Positions 10,430 through 22,492 are shown, counted from the stretch's first letter. The stretch: 64,000 nt of DNA from Gracilaria vermiculophylla (GCA_019155205.2 JAHNZQ020000092.1:77539-141538), one strand, 5' to 3'. Numbers and translations: made by a program. Notes: generated by a model not told the origin, from the sequence alone.

Positions 10430-11467
10430 TTGAGTTCCTACTCGTACACCTGCTTTCACATTAGTGGCTTGGACAACGTCTGGGCGGACATGCTTACACG
10501 CTGGACCGCACCATCAACAGTCCGCCGTCTAATCAACATTCCAGTCTTACCATCCACTAATTCCGAAGAGTTCTGTTGGCTAACGGTGAACGAAATCGCT
10601 CAGCACCAACACAAAAATGATAGCGAGCGCCCGCCCAATTTGGAAAAGTTCGATGGTATCTGGCAAACTGCATCGGGAGTAATCTGGATCCCAGAGGCAG
10701 CCGAAAATCTCCAGCTACGACTGTGCATCATCGCGCACACCGGCCCTTCCGGACACCGCGGGAAAAAGGCCACCTTATCGTCAATTCTCAAACATTATCA
10801 TTGGAATACGGCACGTGAGGATGTCCGCAGCTTCGTTCAGGGCTGCATTTACTGCCTCTCGACCACGGGCGGCGAAAACGTTCCGAGGCCCTTCGGACCA
10901 GCTTTGCACGGGACAAAGCCAAATGACCTTCTGCAGTTTGACTACATCGACATGGGCCAAAGCCGAGCAGGACCAAGATACATCTTGATGTTGCGTGACG
11001 GTCACTCAGACTACAAATGGTTCTTTGCCAACCCGGGCACATCCGCCGAGAATGCGGCACTCGCCATCGTCGACTGGTGTGCGGCGTTCAGTGTTCCCTT
11101 AGAACTGATGTCAGATGGGCCATCGCACTTCAAGACCGAGACTATTCGCCTTCTTAAGAAAGCTTGGTGGGTGCCACACCATTTTACGCTGCCCTACACA
11201 CCCTGGAGTAACGGTGTCGTAGAGCGACTGGGCAAAGAAGTAGTACGTACTTTTCGTGCACTGGTTCCTGAGCTGCAAATGGACTTCAAGGAATGGCCGG
11301 ACCTCCTACCCGTCATCCAAAGTGTGTTGAACAACGCACCATCCCCCCATCGCCGAAATATTCCTCCTGTCACAGCCTTTCTTGGCATGGCTGCTACTTC
11401 TCCAAATGGAACTTTCATTCGAACGACAACATCTGCACCAACCATCGTCTCCGAGGCTCAAAAATAA
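10430..11467 (+). pseudogene. Element D integrase
   Basis: The end of RNase H (GLDNVWADMLTRW) leads into the integrase. The zinc-binding part is H-T-GPSGHRGKKAT...CIYCL. The catalytic core has DYIDMGQSRAGPRY (first Asp), LMSDGPSHFKT (second Asp) and TPWSNGVVERLGKEV (Glu). The frame is open for 345 codons and ends at a TAA (11465). Apart from the in-frame stop that separates it from RT, this domain looks intact. Confidence 0.92.
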
Positions 11468-11578
11468 CGATGCATAAACGTCATCGAACTGCAGAAACAC
11501 GCTGCCGAGCTTCATCCTCTAGTGCAGAACTCACTTCAGCGAAACAGGAAATTGTCACGACTTTGAGCATCCAAAGGG

Positions 11579-12040
11579 GTGCTCCCTAACTTTGTTCTAG
11601 GCGACTTGGTTTTGGTCGCCCGAAAGGAGTTCTTTGCGGGAGAAAAGCTTGCACTTCGCTGGCGTGGCCCGCGTCGAATCACCCAGGTGCTGTCCGACTA
11701 CTTTTTTCAAGTGGATGATCTACGAAATGGTACTCTACAAGAAATCCATGGCTCCCGGTTGAAATTTTATAACGACGCCTCATTGAATACCGAGGCCATA
11801 CTTCTCCACGTTCTCTCCTCTGAAACAGGCATGCCAGTTGGGCGTCTACTCAAACTGGTTGAAACCGAGAATGGACTCTTTGTTCTAGTTCGTTGGAAAG
11901 GACTTGACAAAAGCGAAGACTCAGTTGAACCGCTTGTCGCGTTGTACGAAGACGTCCCTGCCATGGTGCAAAACTTGCTGCGCCGCAAAAACATCCCGTC
12001 GTCGCTGGCTAAGAAGGCCCGTGACAAACTTGGTGTTTGA
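11579..12040 (+). pseudogene. Element D integrase tail with chromodomain-like module
   Basis: A GPY/F-type tail (LVLVARKEFFAGEKLALRWRG, then PRRITQVL) leads into a chromodomain-like segment: GRLLKLVETENGLFVLVRWKG, then SEDSVEPLVALYEDVP. Such modules steer chromovirus integration in other genomes. The frame ends with TGA right before the polypurine tract and 3' LTR. Confidence 0.85.
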
Positions 12041-12050
12041 AGGAGGGGAG

Positions 12051-12309
12051 TGTAGTGGATGAGAATCATCCACTTCCAAAGACATAGATAGATACCCCCG
12101 ATTAGGTGGAGTGTCGTGGAGGACCCACGACATAGGTAGCGCTGCTTGATTAGCTGGCAGTTAGCTCAGATTGGCGTTTCCCGATTTGGGCACAGCAGCG
12201 TCTACTTAAGCCGCCGGTGCGCCGCCCTCCCGTAAACCTCAAGGGCATCGAACGTAATAGCTCACACAAAACTCTCACCATCTGCCTGTGCGTTCCTCCG
12301 AACTGCGCA
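12051..12309 (+). repeat. Element D 3' LTR
   Basis: Pair of 6944-7202, beginning TGTAGTGGATGAG directly after the polypurine tract. Confidence 0.9.
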
Positions 12310-13840
12310 CAGTTAGGCTTCAAACAGATCAAGGTATCTCTGTGAATTTGATTACACGTAAGATGATTGAAGTTTTGATGAAGAAGGCATGCATCAGATA
12401 CATAGTGATGTTGCAGCCACCGAAGAACTGGAACATGTATGATGAAGATGCACAGGCCATTTTGGCGCACATGAATTGTACGGAAGATCTGAAGTTAGGC
12501 GTCAGACATTGCACACCTCTACGTATTCGTAACGCTTGCTGGCGCATCATGGATGTCCTTTGCGATCACGTGGTGCTTGGACGAGAAACTCTGAGCTGTT
12601 TGGGGCTGAACTATAGGAAGCATCTGGAGGCGGCGGCAACGAGACTCAATGCATAATTTATGTCCGCACGCTCGCCCGGGAACCTCCAGTGGAAAATGTT
12701 TCCTCCCAAATGGCATCGTTATGGTCGAGAACCAGCTCTGTGTACCACGGGTTTGATAACCTAAACGATGATGATGACCTCCATGAAGATAGCGTGTACA
12801 TCGATTTCGGTGACGAAGACCCCAAAGATCTAGATGCAGCTTTAGAAAACTTTTTCACAGATGCGAGGGACTATGAAATGCTTCCCATTGGTTTTACACA
12901 GTTACAAAGGTTGTTCCTGAAGTACAGGAAAGTGGTTTGTCTTCGGCTGGGCAACAAACCGCCAGCCAAAGTTGAACCACTGCGGTTAGAGATCTTGGAA
13001 GGGCATGAGCCAGTCAAGGAGAAGATCAGATGGTACGCAACGTCCTATAGAAAGTAAATGGAAACTTTAATTCGGAAATTTTTGGAAATGGGATTCATAC
13101 TCCTAATTCCTTAGGCTGAGCGGCAATGTGCTCCATTGCTTGACCGAAGAAGGGTAGGGTGAATTTCAGGTTTATAATCGATCACCGTCGGCCCAATACC
13201 GCCACTAAGAAAAGTTCATGGCCTATGCCTAGTCGTGAGGTAAAGACAAGGGATTTTGGAGGAAGCACTGTCTTTGCTGCAGTTGATTTAGTGTTTGGAT
13301 ATTGGCAGCTTCCGCTACATGTGGAAGCGTATGAAAAGTGCTCCTTCGTTACACCTCACGGCGTATAATCGTTTCGCAGAGTGCCCATGTGGATGACGAA
13401 TGATGTACCACATTTCCAAAGATCTATATATCTGCTTTTTGAGGATAGGAAGTAGTCTCTCAAGCTTTGGATAGATGATTTTGCATTGTGTGAGGAAGAT
13501 GAGGAGGCACTGCTGCAAAGATTTGCTGAGTATTTCCAAGTGGTGTCAGGAGAAAGACCTCTGCGTGTCTGCTTGGAAATCTAGTTTCCTCAAAAGAGAC
13601 ATCCACTGGTGTGGCCGAATCATCGAAAAAAACTGATATCAGATGGACATAAAACGGGTGGAAGCCTTTCGAGATATGCAGAGGCCTCATATGACAGACG
13701 AACTCTGTGAATTTTTTCATTGTTGTTGGTTGATGGGTCGTTGAATCCCAAAATCTATTAGCTCGAATGCAACCTTCGAGCTCGACTTTGGAACAAGCGT
13801 ACGCAAAAATCGGGAAGTACAAGAAGAAGTTGCTCTAATG
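12310..13840 (+). pseudogene. Element C protease and reverse transcriptase remnant
   Basis: Immediately right of D the C reading resumes with a retropepsin-like VRLQTDQGISVNLI (Asp-Gln-Gly where Asp-Thr-Gly is usual). RT pieces follow: EKIRWYATSYRK, FRFIIDHRRPN, AAVDLVFGYWQLPL, SFVTPHGV and LWIDDFALCEE (the YxDD position reads WIDD). Stops and shifts occur throughout. Confidence 0.75.
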
Positions 13841-13841
13841 A

Positions 13842-14440
13842 GTGCAGTTATGTAGCTTATCTTGGAGACTAGACCACGAAGCCTGGTTCAAAGATGTTCG
13901 AAAAAGCCTACGCAACAGTGTAAGGTTAGCTTCTGTCAAAGAAGATTGTATTATTTGTATATTTGCAGACGCTTCAGAGACATTTTGGTCAGGAGTAGTG
14001 ACGCAGACTGAAAGAGATCAGCTAGAACAACCAATCGAGACACAGAAGCATAAGCCTCTTGGGTTCAGGGGTGGGGTGTTCAATAAAACACAGGAAAGAT
14101 GCACAACGTATTAGAAGGAATCTTATGCGATCTTTCATGTGTTCAAAAAGATGGACTACATACTTCTCGGCCGGGTGAAAACCATCTTGTTTACAGACCA
14201 TCAGAATCTACTGTTTTTGCTCTGTCCTAAAGTGCTTGAGACATCGCTAGGAAACTACATCATAGGCAAGGTAGAGCGATGGAATTTGTATCTTGCGATA
14301 TCTAATTACGTTATTGAGCATAGCGAAGGGCACAAAAACACTTTTGCGAATATGATGACGTGCTGGACGAAAGAACACCGATCAAGACCAGCAGCAATAT
14401 CGGTTTCCACTCATTGTTTGACCTCAACGCAAACATAGCC
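13842..14440 (+). pseudogene. Element C RNase H remnant
   Basis: Motifs IFADASETFWSGVVTQ, KPLGFRGGVFNKTQ, FTDHQNLLFLL and VERWNLYLAISNYVIEH match Gypsy RNase H and closely parallel element D (YTDASDTNWASIVTQ). A TAG at about 14112 breaks the frame. Confidence 0.82.
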
Positions 14441-14479
14441 TACACCTGAATGTTTCCCATGACCCAAAATCGAATGGAT

Positions 14480-15950
14480 AAGCACAATTCAGCAGAGAGC
14501 GGAAAAGGAAGAGAATGTCATCGAGAGTGAGGACAGAATACTTCCGGTCAGAGAAAGTATATGGATCCCAGAAAATGATGTCGAATTGAATCTTAAGCTT
14601 ATGGTCGTTTTACATAGTAAAAGATGAAGTCATCGAGGCTCCGCCACGACTGAGAGTATCCCCAGACAGACATTCTACTGGAAATGATTGACCAGTGACG
14701 TGAGCATTTTTGCTGAAGACTGCCTTTACTGTCTTGTATTAAGAGCTGGATCAGTATTCGCAATGCCATATGGCACTGCTCTTCGAGTGACACGCCGTAA
14801 GGGACTTATTTATGTCGAAGGCCTCTACATGGTGAAGAGCACTGAAGGTTACAGATATTTATTGCTCATCAAAGATGACATTTCCGGGTTTGTGTGGTTA
14901 TGACTGGCTTTTCTCTTAGAAAATGCCACTGCCATCGAAGCTTTGATTGCTTGGAAAGCACCATCTAGTGGATGGGATATAATGGTAACCGATCAAGGTG
15001 TTCTTTTTCCAGAATTCGCTGATGAAGAATTTGTGGGCAGAGTTTCACTACTCCCACCATTTCAGGAGAGCGTACTGTCCCAAAGCGAATAATTCTGTTT
15101 AATGTATTTGTCGAGAGGTGAAAAGAGATAGCCATGCTCTTCTCGAAGAATGGAAGCTGAAGTCTACTCAGTGGCCAACTGACATAGACGTTGTTTAAGG
15201 CATCTCGAATCACGCGCCATTGAAACGTTTGGGACTAAAAGATAAGGCTGAACCAAAGTTGTTCCGTGCACCGTTAGAGGTGTTCAAAGGACATAAGCCT
15301 AAGCCCCCTTTGCTTTCAGCATGGATTAAAGAAGATTATCCCAACGCAAAATCAACTAAGGAAGCCAGAGCGACGCAGTTAGTAGAAATCGGCAAGCTTT
15401 AGTCTGCGAATGAAGATTTAGATCGTGATGTGGCATCCTTGATGTCGACATCTAGGAAGCATGGAATCAAGCAATGAAAAATGAAAACTAGAGTGTATTT
15501 TTCCAGTCTGGATATTCGCTCTTTTGTTCTCGTGCGACAAGCTAAAGGGAGGACACAAGTTAGGACTCAAATGGAAGGGCCCTCCAACTGTGGTCAGTAT
15601 GAAGTCTTAGTGGGTGTTTACAAACGATAAAATCCTATGTAAGAAGCGATAAGATGTTTATGTTTGTCGCATTTTGCTATACCGCTTGGATTTGAATGGT
15701 CAATTTGTGCAAGATGAACTAATGGTATCTATTAAACGTATCAATGATAAAGTTGAAAGGATGGAAACTCTGCGACACATTCCTGATGGACAAACAGGAA
15801 TTGAAATGCTTTTTGCGTAGAATGGTCTTCCGGACGAAAATGATTCTACCTAGGAACCATTTCGTCACATGTTACAAGATGTTCCAGGTGAGCGTGAAGA
15901 TTTTCTGTGCCTATCAAGAAAGTGTGAAATCAAGAAGCGGGCTCTAGGTC
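14480..15950 (+). pseudogene. Element C integrase remnant
   Basis: Integrase pieces are recognisable by parallel with D: EDCLYCLVLRAG (zinc-finger Cys pair), GYRYLLLIKDDISGFVWL (first catalytic region) and IMVTDQGVLFPEF (second Asp). Basic segments then run to about 15950. The frame is heavily broken. Confidence 0.6.
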
Positions 15951-16130
15951 TTGCAATCTACAGCAGGGATGACTTTTGTTAGATGAAGCTGTTACATACA
16001 TTATGAGGTCGGTGTAGTGCACACTACTGGCTCCAGTGAAGAGAGGTCATTGCTACTCGTTCGCTCTACAAATTGATAAATGATCTTAATCTTCTCCATC
16101 TATGGTAAGAAAATTAAGTTCATTCGGTGC

Positions 16131-16318
16131 TGTAGCACTTAGCTGTAAAGCTCTTATTCGAGTTAGGCAATCGAAACGACATTTATTTAGAAGCGCCGTG
16201 GCAGAGGAAAACAGTCTGGTTACACGACTATAAAGCCACCTGACCGCCAAGGAAGGCGATCAGAGGAGAAGAGGTACTTCTCTCTTGTGCCTGTTGATTT
16301 GCCTGATAGCCATATGCC
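16131..16318 (+). repeat. Element C 3' LTR
   Basis: Diverged pair of 5686-5873. Starts TGTAGCACTTAG and contains ACGACTATAAAG and ACTTCTCTCTTGTGCCTGTT. Confidence 0.8.
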
Positions 16319-17710
16319 ACAAAGTCAAGCTCCCTGTTTTGTGTCTTTTTTTCGAGTCAAAGGCTGCTCTGTTGTACATTTACGTCAGGTTCAGAGTCAT
16401 TACGACCAAATGGCACGACTATCGGGTTGTTCCGGAACTCAAAACCGTAAACTCAAAAGTTATACTTTCGCTTCAAGCCACAAGTGTCACTCCTTTTTTC
16501 GTTTACTTTGTCAGTCTGTACGTCATTCCAATCCTCAATGACGAACAAAAATGGAGGTCCATCGTTTTCCAGGTTTAACATCTTGCCTGCAATCCGCCTA
16601 CGTGCCTTTTATTGCCTATTCCGCAAACAGATGACGGTGCTAGCGTCAGCAACCATGGATTGAGACATTAGCAGAGGCTCTTTCTTCCGCTTTAATTCTG
16701 CTAAATGGATATCACTTATCATTGGTAATAGCTTTTGGACGGCGGTCATTTACCTCTACCTCATTCTTTCGGCCCATGCATACCACGTGTTCAACGTTAA
16801 GTGCTTTGATGCTCTGCGACTGTATGCAGAGAAGTGGCCATAGTACTGTTTTTCTTTACTGTTAAGGTTCATTTTGGTTGCAAGGTGCGATTCTCTCTTG
16901 TTCTCGTTTTTTAATCGCATCAGAGCATCTGGTTCATTCTGTGTAAAGAGGATCGTCATTATATGGATTGACCTTTAGGACATCCAAACAGTACCACTGA
17001 ACTCTGCATTTGCAAATCGGCTTGTAAGTATAGTAGAATAAACTGCTGAATTTCTTGCGACCGTATCATGTGTCAAGAATCAAGGAAAAATACTCGAATT
17101 GCACTTCTTTGCGTTTAGAAACTTTCTTTCTGCAGCAGAATGCTCGGATTTTGTCTGCTGATGACGTTCATGCTGCTAGTCGTATACCACGTCGATGCCC
17201 ATGACCTTCCTCCGGCAAAGGTTCTCTAACTTGAAACCCGTGTCGCACGACGTGGCCTATCATTCGTCTATCTTACCAAAAAAAGGTTTTTGCGTACTCA
17301 AACCTTCAAGTAAGCCTTATCACACCTTTCGTGAGACTCATCTCCACCAGAGTTTTCTATCTACTGCCAAACCGCTATCTGACCACATGGATTGAAATTA
17401 CGGACACATTGATCGCGGAAGAACCTCAGATCGTTGATAAATGTGAATAATCTGGTATAGGTGCGCACAGATAGAGGAAAAATACGTTTACGATACCGTC
17501 ATTGCGAGTTGTCTGGACAAAGTTTGTTCTCCCCGGATACTTCTCCCCTTTTATCGCCTCTCGTTCTAAAAGAGCATCTCACATCCTCGCCTCCATTCTA
17601 GAAGCAGCGGAAAGATTAATTTATCGACTATCAGTTTCCCGAAGCGCCCGATAAAAGCATAATCAAATGCCGTCATGGACCACGTCGACTGTATAGCCCA
17701 CGGATATCAT
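16319..17710. other. Intergenic stretch between elements C and B
   Basis: About 1.4 kb of moderately AT-rich DNA. The longest frames are under 100 codons with no recognisable domain. No repeat, RNA gene or promoter could be supported. It may be eroded retrotransposon. Confidence 0.5.
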
Positions 17711-17715
17711 TGGGA

Positions 17716-17973
17716 TAAGGATGGTACCAAAACGAGTAAAGGGGTCGAGCTTGTCGATACAGTTTGAACGAGAAAGATGTAAAACCAAGTACACAGTTCG
17801 TCGAGATGTCTAACGTCTCTATCGCATTTACAAAGTCACATAGGATTATATGTAGGCTGCAAGGTGAGTAGGCGAGCCAAGCGTAAGTGGACGCCACTAA
17901 ATATTACAAGAACGTATAAATGAGGGGACTCCAAGAAGTGATTACAAGAAATTGAGGAGCGGTCCAATTCATA
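17716..17973 (-). repeat. Element B 3' LTR
   Basis: Pairs with 22493-22750. On the minus strand it is preceded by AAAGGGGAGAAA (plus 17974-17986), a clear polypurine tract, and begins near TATGAATTGG. Confidence 0.9.
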
Positions 17974-18160
17974 TTTCTCCCCTTTCAGCCAAAGTTTTCT
18001 GAGAACTCTTTGTCTTAGCTAGCTCTTCAAGGTTGATGCAGAGTCTTCCTGAGAAAAGAGTAAGTTGAAGAGCATCAATTAGGCTACTGTCTTTCTTCGT
18101 CATCGGATCGGCTAAATTAATTCGACCGGGAATCCATGACATTTCATCAACAGCACCAGT

Positions 18161-18580
18161 CTAGAATTCAAAGCGAATACATCCGATATCACCACGAATG
18201 GACTTATCAATAGAGTTCTTCTGCGTGGATAGCGAAGTAAATAAATCTTCGAAATCAACAAGCACCCGAATCTTGATTTCCACATCAAGAAGCTCAGAGA
18301 AGGCCATGGCGACAGTCTTTCCTTCATCTATTCCTTCGGCAGCTGCAAATATTTCTGCTTCTGGTACACGTTTCACAGGACGCTTGGCCTTGTGAGACGT
18401 CCACGACACAGTGTGATAGATTGCGTTCTTCTTCATTATTCCAATTAGAAGACCAGTTAGAACCCCAAGTTGTCCACATTTATCAACAAGAGATGCATCA
18501 GCAAAAACCAAAACGCTGAGTTGGTAATCTTCTTTATCTGCTGGTCTCTGATATGCAATGGTGGTTCGGATCTTTTTCAA
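18161..18580 (-). pseudogene. Element B RNase H
   Basis: VLVFADASLVDKCGQ gives the first acidic residue, EAEIFAAAEGIDEGK the glutamate block and RVLVDFEDLF the next aspartate. It is separated from RT by a short gap with a frame change near 18600-18660. It is recognisable as Copia RNase H although divergent from Copia-1. Confidence 0.78.
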
Positions 18581-18655
18581 CTTCCAAACAATGTTGACCT
18601 GTTCAAAAAGGTGGCATACTTTTAGTTCTGGTGCCTTTTGTTGGAGATAGCTTGC

Positions 18656-19408
18656 TTAAAATGAGCGAAACGGGGATGCTGCCGTTCCTATCCATCCAAA
18701 TGAACTGTTTGTGGACGCAAATACTGACTTCTCAATCTTTGTGAGTGGCTGGTAAAATTGTTTTCGACGCATTCGGGAGAAGGGATACTCAACATCAGCC
18801 TCCATCTTGTCATCTGCATCCGTCTCGATCGTGTGATCAGTATTCTGTATGATATTAATACCGAAGAACCTTAGTTTGCCAGGTCCGTGGTTGACATTTC
18901 CAAACTTGAACTTTTTGTCAAATGCTTCTAGGAACAGTTCAGCACGGTTACCTTCACCAGCAACTTGTAGGTCATCTACAATCTTGGCAACCGGAAGAAC
19001 TAGCCTTCTTTCTTCTTTCTTAAAGAATATTTGCGGTATATGCGAGGATTGCTGCAATCCGAGGTCCAGCATTACGTTGTCAGACTGATCTTGCCATTTT
19101 GCATTGGCGTTGACAAGGCCATATGCAGCCGTCAACAGTAACCATAGATGTGTAGACATCATTGAGCTTTCCTTGGGAGGTCGAATGTATACATCTCTTT
19201 GGGCTTGTTCTGTCTGAAGAAAAGCCGCCTTGACATCTGCTTTGTGTAATTTCCATTTACACAGGGAGGCAATCGATTCGAGGATTCGAAGTCCCGTCGG
19301 CGGACATGTCGCACAATCTTTGCTTGAATCATTTTTAAAGTCATCTTCATTCCCGTGCGGGGCAATGCGGGCTTTAAGCTCGAGGGATCCATCGTCATTT
19401 TGTTTCAC
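18656..19408 (-). pseudogene. Element B reverse transcriptase
   Basis: LKARIAPHGNEDD, ADVKAAFLQTEQAQRDVYI, LTAAYGLVNANAKW and KIVDDLQVAG in order, then LRFFGINI. The catalytic YxDD tyrosine is replaced (KIVDD), as in element A (KVVDD), so this is probably a feature of the family and not damage. The frame is open for 250 codons. Confidence 0.85.
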
Positions 19409-19623
19409 CTTGTATATTTTGTGGCTACTGATAACGTTGGGGCCAGCAGGAATCTTGTCATGTGGTACTGGAAGTACCGTTCTTCAAAACGATTCTTCTT
19501 CCAATTTATAAGGGTTTGCCAATGGATATTGGTCAAAACCCTGTGCATGGTATTTTAGAAAAGGTTTGTTACCAAAGTAGTCCACCATGGAGGAGAGCAC
19601 TTCATTTTGATTGCTAGTAAGTT

Positions 19624-20026
19624 TTAAACTTTCTGGAAAAGCGCTTCAGCTAGCCGCGAGCGCATTGGCAAATTGCCATCTTTCATTTGAGATGTTAACA
19701 CACTGCAAGTCTCCGTCATCATAAGGTATGTGTAGACGACCATATTCGGCTTCCGAGTGTAGAGTACCAGTAAAGGACTGATTTTCACGCGGCCAGAATA
19801 CAGAGATCCTGTCTCCAATTCCTGGCACCACTGTAGATGATACAGCTGAGAGGTCAGCGTCAGCAGCACTGTTTTCAGAATCAGGCGATGTAGCATGAAA
19901 AACATCCGGTTCCTGCTCTTCTTCGGAGCTCTCTGAAGCTCCATCTGCTCCTTCAGCGGGATTTGGACTGCTGACAAATTGATCATTTATGATGTCAGTC
20001 ATCCGATCCATACCATCTTGTACCAT
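19624..20026 (-). pseudogene. Element B linker with Tudor-like domain
   Basis: An acidic linker (GASESSEEEQEPD) leads to GIGDRISVFWPRENQSFTG, then GRLHIPYDDGDLQ and SNERWQF. This matches a Tudor/Agenet fold signature and lines up with the element A linker at about 3992-4140. It lies between integrase and RT. In host proteins such folds read modified histones; here a targeting role is only an inference. Confidence 0.6.
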
Positions 20027-20041
20027 CTGTGCGAAGCCGTT

Positions 20042-21277
20042 TTATCGCACAGCTGTCCGGGTGTCTTCAAAAGTAACGTTAATCGTTCGCCCGTTTTTGC
20101 CGTAGACAGTCACGATACGTGCTTCATGGTTAACAGAGGTAACTGGTTTGGGTGCTGTCCATTTGCCTTTCTTTTCATCATCTCTTTTTTGGTATACTTC
20201 AACAAGATCTCCGACCAAGAGAAGTACTTCGGTATTCGCTTTTGAACGCAGAATTAGAGCAAGTTTGCGACGTGCCTGAAACTGGTCGCCAGCATCGCGA
20301 ACATCGTCAGGAATTACATTGTCGATGGGCTTAGTGGCAATGGGTTTAAAGAAACCATTTGCTAACTCGAAATCAGACATAATTTCGTTGCCATAAAGAT
20401 CGTTAGAGATTGAGACAGGCTTGTATGCTGCGAGTGTCGGATCGAACTCGGTACCGGCCGCTGCATTTAGCTGAAGAAAGATGCTTCGAATTATATTATT
20501 TTTAAACTCGATTGAATTCTTGGAGTGCCGTCCATGTGGAACTGGATGGAGCGGGATTCCCAGTTGCTCGGTATACTGCTTGAACTCACCGAGCATGAAA
20601 GCTGTATCCGCACGAATAGAGTCAGGGTGCCAAAATTGAGAGACCCAACAAGCTTCAAAGGTGACAATCGCATCCTTGAGAGTAGCTGTACTGACAACAT
20701 GAGCCGCTAAAAACCTGGAAACAAGGTCCATACAGTGTGTTAAGCGAATCGCATCAAGATAGAGGTGATCTATACAAAGAACTTCATTGAATTCCTTAGA
20801 CAAGGAACTTATAGATACCTTGCGATTAGGCTGGGGTACAGCGGTGGAGCGGCACGCCGTGCAATTTTTAACAGTTGCACCCAAGTAGGAAGAAATTGCA
20901 TCATTACATAGTCCGTTTCTCTCAAGCAGGAGCTTGTAATCAGTAAAGCTGGCATGACCGCATACATGCTTGTGTACTTTGTCGATAATTCTCTTGACTT
21001 CAGACCAGGGTGTGGCATCAAGTGTGACTGCAGAAAGGCATGAAAGTGTCGATCCATTTTTGCGGGATAAAGTAAACACGTCCAAGGGAAGGTAGCTTAG
21101 AAACTCATGATGGACCATAGAAATAGAGTCATGTTCACCATCAGCATCGAAAACAACAGCGTTTTCTTCTATGCGCTCAATGTTCGATTTGCGGGTGACG
21201 TTTTGGCCAATTGCCCACTGCGATGAGCCATCTAGGACCAAGTGGTTAATGCAAACATTTCTGTCCTTATAAGACAT
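20042..21277 (-). pseudogene. Element B integrase
   Basis: Open for 411 codons. The upstream part has LVLDGSSQWAIGQNVT, a conserved block found before integrase in related elements. The zinc region is HKHVCGH...CTACRS. The core has VLCIDHLYLDA (first Asp), SIRADTAFMLGEF (second Asp) and GRHSKNSIEFKNN (Glu). The tail GDLVEVYQKRDDEKKGKW is a GPY/F-like end. This is the best preserved domain of the element. Confidence 0.85.
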
Positions 21278-21451
21278 AGCTGTTAAAACTATCGATCCAA
21301 AGATAAGACGTGCTGGGCTGGCGTGTTGTCCTTTTCCCTATTGCCAGTGTGTGTGGCCATTGAGCGTATCTGGGATGGATGCAAGCTGAAAATTGGACGA
21401 TAGTCTTACATGTTCAGCAAGTAAATTCAGCTCAAAAAGGCCAATTACCGA

Positions 21452-22480
21452 TTAAAGCGCTCCGTTATCAACAAGGGGTCCAAGCTCCGTTGGCGGCTCA
21501 GTATTTTCTGAAGAGCCATTGGTATTTGCTGAAGAGCTAACGAGAGCAGCCATGTTAAACGAAACCGTTTTCTTTTTTTCATTGTCTCTCCGGTTCTTCG
21601 GTACTTCCGAACGAATGTTGAATGCGCTTGATCCATTTGGGGCGTCGTAAGATCTGACATGTGAGGGAAGCGAGCCGTCACGGTTGTGGTTTCTTTTCCA
21701 GTGGGCATTTTTTCCACATATATTACACGGATACTTCATAGTAGGAGATTCATTCTTGTAGCGGGTATTGTTACCGCGTTGCTGTCATCGAAACTGAGTT
21801 GTTCTAACAGAGCTGGCAGGAAATGTCTCAGTATCAGCATGTGGTTGCGAGGACTTGTCGCATTGTTTTATCACGGATGAGGCAGATTGATATGTGATAG
21901 CACTTAAAAACTCATCATTTGTAGAGTCAGAAGTCCGGTTCTGATTCGATGGTGCAGCAGCAGCCATCACTGAAACGCGTTAGGAGTGGTCAATTGCAGA
22001 ATTAGACAGTAATATGAGCGCTGTAATACATTCTGGTCGCTTAGTAGTTGAAGAGATAGAGTTAAACTTGGCTACCTGAGCCGAGAATCGGGACTCAAAA
22101 TTCTTCATTGTCTCGTTCGAACTGCGGCGCGTGCTCCACAGTTGATAGAATGTGCGGTAAGCCTCACTAACCACAGTTAATGCATCTCTCCGATATATGT
22201 TCCCAACGACGAGATTCACATCGTCATCTCCAATAAGTTGATCATCAGAAATTCCTTAGCAGAGATCTTTTGCGCGGCCGAACAGCTGTGATTTGAGAAA
22301 GATAGCCTGCAGAGCTGGAGGGATCTTGTTTCTGTTCGATTCTAGTAATGTATTGTGGAACGTTTGCCACAGCTTTACAGAGTTACGTTATTCTTCCTGA
22401 TCACCCTTTCCGTCAGTCCATGGAGGAGACTTAACATCCCAGGAGAATTTAGGGGGCGAAGGCAGGTTGGATTGGAGCGC
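21452..22480 (-). pseudogene. Element B gag and zinc knuckle
   Basis: Gag in several short frames. The C-terminal part holds a CNICGKNAHWKRNH zinc knuckle (Cx2Cx4Hx4H; the last Cys of the usual CCHC is His). Upstream frames (YRTFYQLWSTRRSSNETMKN) fit Copia gag. Stops and shifts at about 21750, 21975 and 22225 interrupt it. Confidence 0.7.
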
Positions 22481-22492
22481 TGGGCCCATAAC
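22479..22492 (-). promoter_or_regulatory. Element B primer-binding site (half initiator tRNA-Met)
   Basis: The plus strand reads GCTGGGCCCATAAC, identical to the anticodon arm of initiator tRNA-Met, directly abutting the 5' LTR at 22493. It is the same core as the site of Copia-1, although the two elements differ strongly in sequence. Confidence 0.88.

Larger units (their letters stand above)
6944..12309 (+). mobile_element. Gypsy chromovirus-like retrotransposon D
   Basis: Element with 259-bp LTRs that are nearly identical. All coding parts are in order on the plus strand: gag, protease-like region, RT, RNase H, integrase and a chromodomain-like C-terminus. It is inserted between the gag and protease of element C. 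It has only a few defects (frameshift near 7475, stops at 9176, 10427 and 11465, and a damaged RT catalytic box near 9604), so it is much younger than C. A GAAGGAGGGGAG polypurine tract (12039-12050) precedes the 3' LTR. Confidence 0.92.
5686..16318 (+). mobile_element. Gypsy-type retrotransposon C, decayed, host of element D
   Basis: Two diverged 188-bp direct repeats (5686-5873 and 16131-16318) bracket a plus-strand gag-PR-RT-RNase H-integrase series. The series is interrupted at 6944-12309 by element D. Many stops and shifts and the clear LTR divergence mark an old insertion. With D removed, C is about 5.3 kb, a normal length for a Gypsy element. No matching TSD was found at its ends. Confidence 0.8.

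Noticed and set aside
16285..16578. 97-codon hydrophobic plus-strand frame
   Set aside because: Begins inside the C 3' LTR, has no domain, and another equally long frame overlaps it.
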